From Cordilura impudica (lineage: Eukaryota; Arthropoda; Insecta; Diptera; Scathophagidae): a DNA stretch of 64,000 nt. Numbering within the stretch: the stretch's first letter is position 1; every line of letters starts with the position of its first letter. Location of the stretch: NCBI GenBank assembly GCA_963682025.1, contig OY821519.1, forward strand, positions 8,214,668 through 8,278,667. The letters are read 5' to 3'. Both the position numbers and the translations under genes were made by a program. Below are positions 38,901 to 47,900 of the stretch, in pieces. The notes beneath the pieces were generated by a model, which was not told the DNA's origin, ran no database searches, and saw only the letters and a program-made list of their open reading frames with translations.

Positions 38901-41900
38901 TCACTTGGAGGAACTTAAGATTAAGCCAATTAACCGAGTAATTTTTTATATTTTTCTTAAGGCTATGGCCTAACCTCGAAAACATGGCTTTGAGATCAAT
39001 CATATCACTGTATTGAAGTCTCTCTCTCAGCATAAGGGTTTTTCCGTCTTGCCAGTCTCATTATAGTTGGCCATTCTTCCGGCGAATAGACGCATATACT
39101 CCTCTTCGCACGTCCTATTGCAGATTGCATCGAATCTGCCTCCATTTGTGTGTGTCCGCTTTGAAGATACTTAATTGTTATCGAATTTAGTTTCAAAGTA
39201 TATTTGATATACATAAATCAATAGTGTAGCAATGAACCTGTTTCTGTTCTGTCCCCCACAGCAGTCTGAGTAGAGAATAACATCGGTTACCGATTCGTCT
39301 AACCAGTTCATCATTTTCCATATTGTGGTGCCAATTTCGTCCGATCCTCGTTGACTCTGATTTTCATCCCATAGAAAACAGTAACCTTCTCCACTGGCAA
39401 TGTGGTAAAATGTGTTATTGTACGTCGCGAACTTTCGACTGTAATACATCGTGCTTACGTTGCTACAAGGAGTCGTTAACACTGACTGGAGCTCAAAAGT
39501 AAACACTTTTAAATTACTGTTACTTTTAGCTGTTTCCTTGTCAGTTTGCTTGTTAGTTCTTGCCTTTGTCTTATTTAAGATGTGTTCATCATAGGATTTC
39601 TGAATGGTGTCTTTGTCCTCAGCGTTTTTTTACCTCTCGCAGTTAAGCAGGTGTCCTTTTTTGGACGGTGGAAAGAATAATTATAATTATTGCAAAATAT
39701 CCGGCGATAAACGTTTTCTTTAATGATAGCGTCCGGGTGGAGTTCTTTGAATAAATCGTTCATTTTTGATATTGTTAAGTCGGAGGCAAGATAATGTCGT
39801 TGACTTTTTGCTCGAGTGTAATGGCTTTCGACGGCTGGAAATGACTCGATATGCTTTTTGATAAGCGCAGCTGTCTCTTCGTCTAATTTTCTCTGGTGGC
39901 CGTTGACCCCTCTTATCAGTAATTTAATTTTGGCACATCTTCTTGGCTAACACAGATTTTGCGCCGTCTGACAAGTTGAAAGTATTTACAAAAAACTTCT
40001 TGCATACCTGTTTGGCCTTGAGAGTATAATTAAATGTGTTCGCCCGCCGTGATCCGATTGTCAATGTCATTTTGCACTTCTCAATTTGCACGCAATTGGC
40101 CACGAACAGTCGCTGTTTCTAATAGTCGCCTAAATTCCAATAATCTGCATTGATCTCCATGCGCTCTTCTTCTGAGAAGTTTTCTGGGCAATTATGGCGG
40201 CACTTATAGTCAATGGGTTTCGGAACACGTTCTTTAACTCTTTTGCCACTCTTAGTAACATACGGGTTCCCTTTGTTGCGATGATACTTCCTTTTCTTCT
40301 GCACCCATTTCTGACTTTCAATCTATTGATCGGAAATAATTCAGAGTTAGACGTGGCTAGACCCAAACAAAACCTTTCTCTTTCGCGTAAGTATATTTCT
40401 ACCATTTTAATTCTTGTTATTGATATAAGTATCACCACAGTCTACGATTTCTTCTAAAACTATATCTGCTGTCTTTATCATTGATTCGTCTGCCAAAGCC
40501 TGTGCATCATCATCCGAATCGGGTACATACTCGTCCGACGATCCTGCAGAGAAGTCTGTACCATTCTCATCATATGTTTCAGGTATCTCTATGTCCGACG
40601 ATCCCACAGCGAAATCAGACTCATCAGTCTTTGGAGCAATTTCCACAACTACTGGTGGTTTCGTTTCACAGCATGTTGATATTTACCTTACTCACTTCAC
40701 TTACATTATAATATAAAAGACGTTTCAAATCCATATTTTTAATGAACAAGCTTTCTCTGCGAACTGAATTTGCAAATTGAAATTTCAAATGACTACAATA
40801 TTTCCTTGGCATTCATGTAATCAAAACAACGTAAACATCGCATAGCCTACTATTCTTGTCAATTGTTGATAAAACTTTCGAGTTTATATTGAAAATAAAC
40901 AATAGTGTATATTATTATAAGCTATTTTATGAGTTAAAGTTTTGATAAATTGTATTTATTTCTGCAGGCTAAAATGGAGTATAATCCGTAAACTTTGGAG
41001 TGACAATTTCACGTAAAATAGCGCATATGAGCTTACACACTTATTGAAAGAAATTTTTGAACAAGAAATTATACACTATTTTTTCCAATGACATTTTGAC
41101 CCACTTTGTGGAAGTAGAATTTGACGAAATTTTGACCAGACATAGAATCAATTATGGAGATTCTAAATATGCAATAAAAAAAATAATGGCGTTGTTATAT
41201 TGAGGGGACGTTATAGTACCAATAGAAAATAAAACTTTTTAAATTTTTTTTTCAATGTTCTTACGTTGAAGAAATACATTGTTTTGAAAAATTGAGTGGT
41301 TGATGTTTTTTTATTTTCATCGGCGATCATGGTCTACAGCGTTCCGTTCCTCTTTCTGTCATAGATCGCATTACCATACACTTACAATACATTCGTTATT
41401 TTTTAATCAACAAGTTTGACTTATGTATCGGTGATCCCAGATATAGGGAGATTCGTAAAAGCATCAAGGCATATAATAAAGACTGCTTAAAGCGTACTGT
41501 TAAGTTTTCAGCTAGCCTTATGTTGTTGGTGCGATTCACTTCATTAAATGCGGAGAAATATTTTAATACATTGCAAGAAGATCTCTTTCCATCAGTACCA
41601 AATCTAACCGACTACGATGAATATGTATTCCAACATGATGGTACATCTTCTTAAAAAAATTTATAAATATAATCCTAAAGTGAGAAGTTTTTTCAAAAGC
41701 AAAGGTGACGTTACACAGTTTTAAATTACAATATTATTCCACTGTACAAATTAATATTGGTCAAATTATTTTTATAAAATATAATGAACTATCGGTTAAT
41801 TTGTTAGTTAAACTTTTGTGTTATAGTCGATATTATTTCGTAAAATGTGTGGTCTGGAATTTTTGTATTGTCAGAAATTAATACTGATTAGGGCTCGTAG

Positions 41901-44900
41901 TAACTCAAGGTTAATTCGATAGATGCACTCACTTGTTAAAAGCTCTAAAAAAAATTTGAAAAATATGAATTATGCTCCTTTATTAATGCCGTTTTCTTTT
42001 CTGACAAAAATGCCGCATTTTAGTTGCACTTTTTTCGAAAAGTGTATTTTTTATATACATATTCTGAATTAAGATCAATTTTCCTTATACATCAATCGAA
42101 AGGTCTCAAAGTCGAGCCCTCGTAAATCGTAAAAAATTGCAGCCATTGACTTCTATTAGGTCATAGTGTGAGAATATATCCCCATTGTTCCCCTTTTTTT
42201 TTAATATTTTCACCCTATGACTTCAAATGGGATAAGAATAAAAATTTTTTGCATGTTATGAACACAGTACCTTGAGACCTTTTGATTGATGTATATGATG
42301 AGGTTGCTCTTAATTCAGAATATATAAAAAAATACACTTTTCGAAAAAACTGCAATTAAAATGCGACATTTTTGTCAGAAAAGAAAACGGCATAAGTCTT
42401 GTAAAATACATGAGTGATAATATCAAAAAAATGACGACACAAAGCAAAAAATTATTCAAAATAATCACCATCTGAAGATATAATTTTTTAAATCGACTAA
42501 TTACAAAATATTGTTTCAAATTAGAAATATATCTTATAATTTTTTTTTCATTCATTTCTTTTTTATAAAATAATACTCATTTTGTCCAATCTCCTTAAAA
42601 GTATGATAATTTTTAGTGTGACATTTAATTACAACATTTAGGTAAGTATTTTGGGTCCGATTTAATAAAATCTTTCCCACATTATGGCCAAAGTTAAATA
42701 AATCAAATCAAGTGTTATCATGTTTAAACAGGCATCAAAAACAAACAATTTTCTTAAAATTTGTCACCGCATGCAGAGTATTACCAGCTCGCTACTGAAA
42801 AACAAATTTTTCGCATAAATTTAAATATGATTATGGTTTTGTACAAACAGAGAATAAACTGACAGAAGAGTTGGTTACAAGCACAGAAAGCATATGCCAT
42901 TTGACTATAAGGACGTGTTCAATGGCAATATACACGAATTAGGGTTGTCATCAACACAATGGGATATTGGACAATTTTTAAGGGGTTAGGTCAGCTAAAT
43001 GTTGTAAAAATAGGTAGGGAAAATAAAAAAGAGCTGCTACTCGTACATTGTTCGGTACAGAAAACACAAAAAAAAAAAAGAAAATAGATCCATATTTGGT
43101 GTCATCTAATAAATATGTATATCAGAAGATGCTGGATTTAATTCCTGGCCCAAGTAACAAAAAAAAAAAAAATCTGTACAAGTGATCCCTCTAGTGTTTG
43201 ACTTTAAACTACTGGTTGTTTTGAGTATACCAATACCAGGGGTCTAATCGTCGCATACGTGATCGAGTGAATTTGATCGAAATTTTTCATTTTGAAATCA
43301 CGGCATTCGCTATCGTGTAAATAGTATCGAAATTGAGATGATGGCATACGATAACGAGCGATCGATCGAGTGTCTTCTTTCTAAATGTCATTCGATACGA
43401 CAAAACCAATCGTAAACAAAAGTGTTAAACTTCTTGGGAACAACAAGCGAAAAAATAAAAGCGGGATATATAAAATAATAACTAAAAGGTCTTAAAATTT
43501 AAGTAATATTAATCACTTGATAAATTAAAATTTCAAAAATCTAATTAAAAATTTTCAAACAAAATTGGCAAACAAAAGGAACTCATGGCTGAATTTATGA
43601 TTGAGCACCCAAATTTGGCAAAAAATATTTTACCTAATTGTGGCCAGGGAAAAGCTGTTTCAAAGCGATTATGGGATCAGCTTACAATACAACTAAATAA
43701 GTTTGGCCCTCCAGTTAAAGATGAAAAATGTGGAGAAAGGTACAATTATTTTGAGGTGTTTTTTAAGTGTTCCAATTATACGTACATAGATACATTTTTC
43801 CAGGTTTATGCCGACCAAAAACACAATGTCAAAAAAAGCTGTCATTCAATAAGGCATCCAAAAAGAGAAGAACAAATTCTTCAGGCTGCCGGTATAAGAG
43901 TTTCTGGTGATGGTCTTTCATCGAACAAATCTTTTGGTTCTTCTAAAACTACGAAACAAATTTGTGCTGATGATATCGAAAAAGCATTTAATGATATGTT
44001 AGATGAGGAAGACGACGAAAATATAAATGAACCTAAGGCAGTAGAGAAGGAAGCCATTATAAAAGCAAAAAAAGTTACTGAACGTGAATTTAAATTAGAC
44101 CTTCTAAGGTGTCACATCGAAAAATATGAAGATTCCCAACGAAGCATAAACTGTAAGCTTGATCGGTTATTGAATATAAAACAAAGATCGTTAAAATTAA
44201 AGGAAGAAGAACATGTTGCTAATGTTTCAATAAAAAAGATTGATTATGAAATAAAATCAGTTGAACTAGAAATGCTAGAGGTAAATGGTTATCTGTCGAA
44301 GTAATACAAGCTCAATTTTTTTTTATAAAAATTTATATTTTAACTTATAAATTCATATTCAATAAGTGAAGTATATTTTATTTTAGAAACATTTTATTTT
44401 ATTAATATTATTTAATTTAAAAGCGTATATTTACATAGTTCAAATTGCTTTAAAACCACTGTCTTTAAAACCACAATTTCTAAAATTTCAATTCATTTTC
44501 ATTAAACATGTGTTTTTCTTTATTTACATTGAAAATAAATCTTTTACAATTTTTATTAGATTTCGTTTCGATTCTAATCGTATGCCGCGATTAGGCTATT
44601 CGATACGTTTCGAAATTTCATTCGATACGAAAGCTTACTCGATCACTAATGCGACGATTAGACCCCAGAGTCAGCTGCATTATAAGTTACTATAATATTT
44701 GAGGTTTACGAAATGAGTCAATTTACGCTTGAACAACGTTAGGAAATATTAAAAACTTATTTCCAAAGTGGTGAATCTTCTACCGAAAGTGCAAAAATAT
44801 TCATGTTAAAAATTCGGTAGTTTATGTGGAAGTTCATTTTCATCTCGGTGGTTACGTCAACAAGCAAAATTGTCACTTCTAGGGCACGGAAAATCCACAC

Positions 44901-47900
44901 ATGACTGCTGAAAAGCCAATGCAACCTACGTTGCACTTATTGGTGTGGTTTTTGGGCCGGTGGTGTTATTAGGCAATTTTTCTTCGAAGATGCGGAAGGA
45001 AAATGCGTTGAGTGAACGGTGAGCATTACCGTGCGATGATAACTGATTATTTGTGGCTCATTTTGGAAGATACATATGAATCTGGACTACATTTGGTTTA
45101 AAGAAGATGGCAACATTTTGGCGATGTGCATTGGCCACCTCTGTTAAGGCTGAGTTTACACAATTGTCTGGATTTGTTGCACTATTTATAGCAAACTAGT
45201 ATAGCCCAGCACTCGAAATTCGAGTGAAAATTCTAAGAAATATTAATTTTTCATTAAATTTTTATCTTTCAATGTTTCTATACCCTATACCACTATGTGT
45301 ATTGGATATAATGACTTTGTGCTGCTGTTTGTAACTAGCACAAATATTTGACCTAGACCTATCTTTTATTATACCGATCGAATCAGAATCACTATCTGAT
45401 TCGATGACCGTCCGTCCGTCCGTCGGTCCGTCTGTGTGTCCATATAAACCTTGTAATCAAACTGTAGGTCGCAAATATGAATATATTTTGACGAAATTGG
45501 GTATATAAGCTTTTGTCGGCCATAGGATGAACGCTGTTTAAATTGGTGAGAATCGGTCCATGTTCAGACATAGCCCCCATGCAAAAGACCGCTATGAAAT
45601 AGACATAAATTGCCATAAGATCCAAATTATCATATAAATCTTAGTCAAATTGGGTGTGTATGTGTTTATTACATCCATTAATCAGTAGTCCAAAAATGGT
45701 CCCTATGGGACAACTCTTAGTCATACACCCCATATAGAGCTGCTTCCCGATCTTCACTTAAATCTATCAAAAAAAAAAAAATATTGCACTGATTCTTTTC
45801 AAATTTTGTTTGTATATATTTTTGCAAAATACAAGAGACTTTACCAAACATAGTCAGGATCGGTCCATTTTTGGGCCTAGTCCCCATATAGACACAGCTT
45901 CCGATATGAACTTTTTCATATCTGCAGCCAAAAAAATTAATAAAAATCCCACTCAAATTTGGTTTATGCTTATTTTCTATATCCAGTTAGTTGGGCCTAA
46001 GAGATAGGGTCTCTAAACGCATGGTATAGGGTATGGTATAGTCGGTCTAGACCGACTTTAAATATCTTACTTGTTTTAATCTATATTAGTATAGCCCAGC
46101 ACTCGAAATTCCACTGCAAATTCTGGGAAATATTATTTTTTCATTCAATTTTTTTCTTTCAATATTTTTTTAATCCATATATATATAAAAAATGTATGAA
46201 TATTTAAATAAGCCTAAAGGTATGCTAATCAATTGTATCAATTCGCAATTCAACACAAGGTGTTGATATACAATTGAAATCATTCGCCTTAAACGGAGTT
46301 AACAAGTTATTCTAAATATTTTATTTTAATTAATATAATATATTTTTAAGACAGATTAAACATAAGTTTTATCATTCTCAGCTTCTCCTGCATATGAACT
46401 ATAGCTAAGCCAATTTTCACATTTCTCCATGCCCGCATATTGCTTAAAAAGGGAACTAAAATTTACCTTCACTTATTAATATATATGTAGATATATGAAA
46501 CATTTATGAATATTTAAATGAGCCTAAAGGTATGTTAATCATTTTTAGTAATTCACAATTCAACACAGAGCATCTGATATATAATTTAAATCATTCGCAT
46601 TAACAGGGTGTAACAAATTATTATAAATATTTTATATTATTTAATGTAATATATTTTTAAGATAGATTAAACATAAATGTTATCATTTCCAGCTTCTCCT
46701 CTATATGAGCTATAACTATGCCAAGTTTCACACTCCTCTGTGCCCGCATGTTGCTTAAAAAGGGAACTAAAAATTTACCTTCACGTATTAATATATATAA
46801 ATGTAAACAAAATATTTTAAAAAGTAAACAACAAACACACCTAATTTTTAACATTTTTTAGGGGGTGTCATCCTATTTATGGACATATTGGTTAGGGTAG
46901 AATGAGTTATAGTCACTTTCTGAGTGGCTTTAGCGATGTGCAACCATCCGTCTCTCTATCTCCCTGTCCGTCTGTCAGTATGTCCATGTAAGTTTTGTAA
47001 TTAAATACAAGTCAGAAATATAGAAATATTTTTATAAACTTTGATATATCACGTTTTATCGTGCTTAGGACGAATAACCCCCCATCAGATCGACTTAAAT
47101 TGCTCTTGTGAATGTGCAGAAGGAAGCCATCATAATTTAAGATATTTTTAAACCAATATAACATTGATATCAAAAATTTGAGAGGCCGGTCTTGCGATAA
47201 CGCGTCAATTATGTCTTATTGTTATAATGGTCTAAAGGCGCACCACGTTTGATTTTGTTGGAGTATGTAGTGCGGAGTGCTGCGTTAGAGCAATCTCATT
47301 CTTTGAATGTGTACAGACACTTTAGTATTTTTTTTGTTTCGGCGTCAACTTATCGCTGGCCAATTATGATCAAACATTAAAAAAAAAAACTGGTGAACGG
47401 ATGAAATATAAGTCACTAGTTCTGAAAAGAGTATCCGCGACAAAGACTTTATTGAAAGATTACAATAGTTTCCAGAAAGCATTACATTCTACTGATGATG
47501 ATGAGACTCAGCCATCACAAGTGATTCACGAGAGCAGGTTTCTATTAAAGGACTTGGAAAAAAGAAAACTCTTTAATGACAGTATTCTGGGCTACCATAT
47601 GGTTTCAGTATATTTGTACAAAGAAAAAACTATTGACCTTCGAACGGCAGTCGATGTCTTAAAATCGCTTTTAGATTTTTTACGAAATGAAGGCAAATGA
47701 GAGAAGTTATTCTTCGCGTGTGCGAAGAAGAAAAACGCATCACGATGGCGGATCTACAGTAGACGTTGTGTACAGAGGAAAAAGGAAGTTGTGAATTGAA
47801 AGTTATTTGCCTGTCCTAGACATGTTCTGATCGGGAAATCAGTGCTTTGTTTGGATTTCTAAAAAGATTTTCGACCAAGTTCAACGATGAAATTAGAGAA

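Noticed and set aside
40194..40711. Plus-strand frames at 40194-40457 and 40481-40711
   Set aside because: Antisense shadows of the minus-strand gene relic, which has recognisable motif order.
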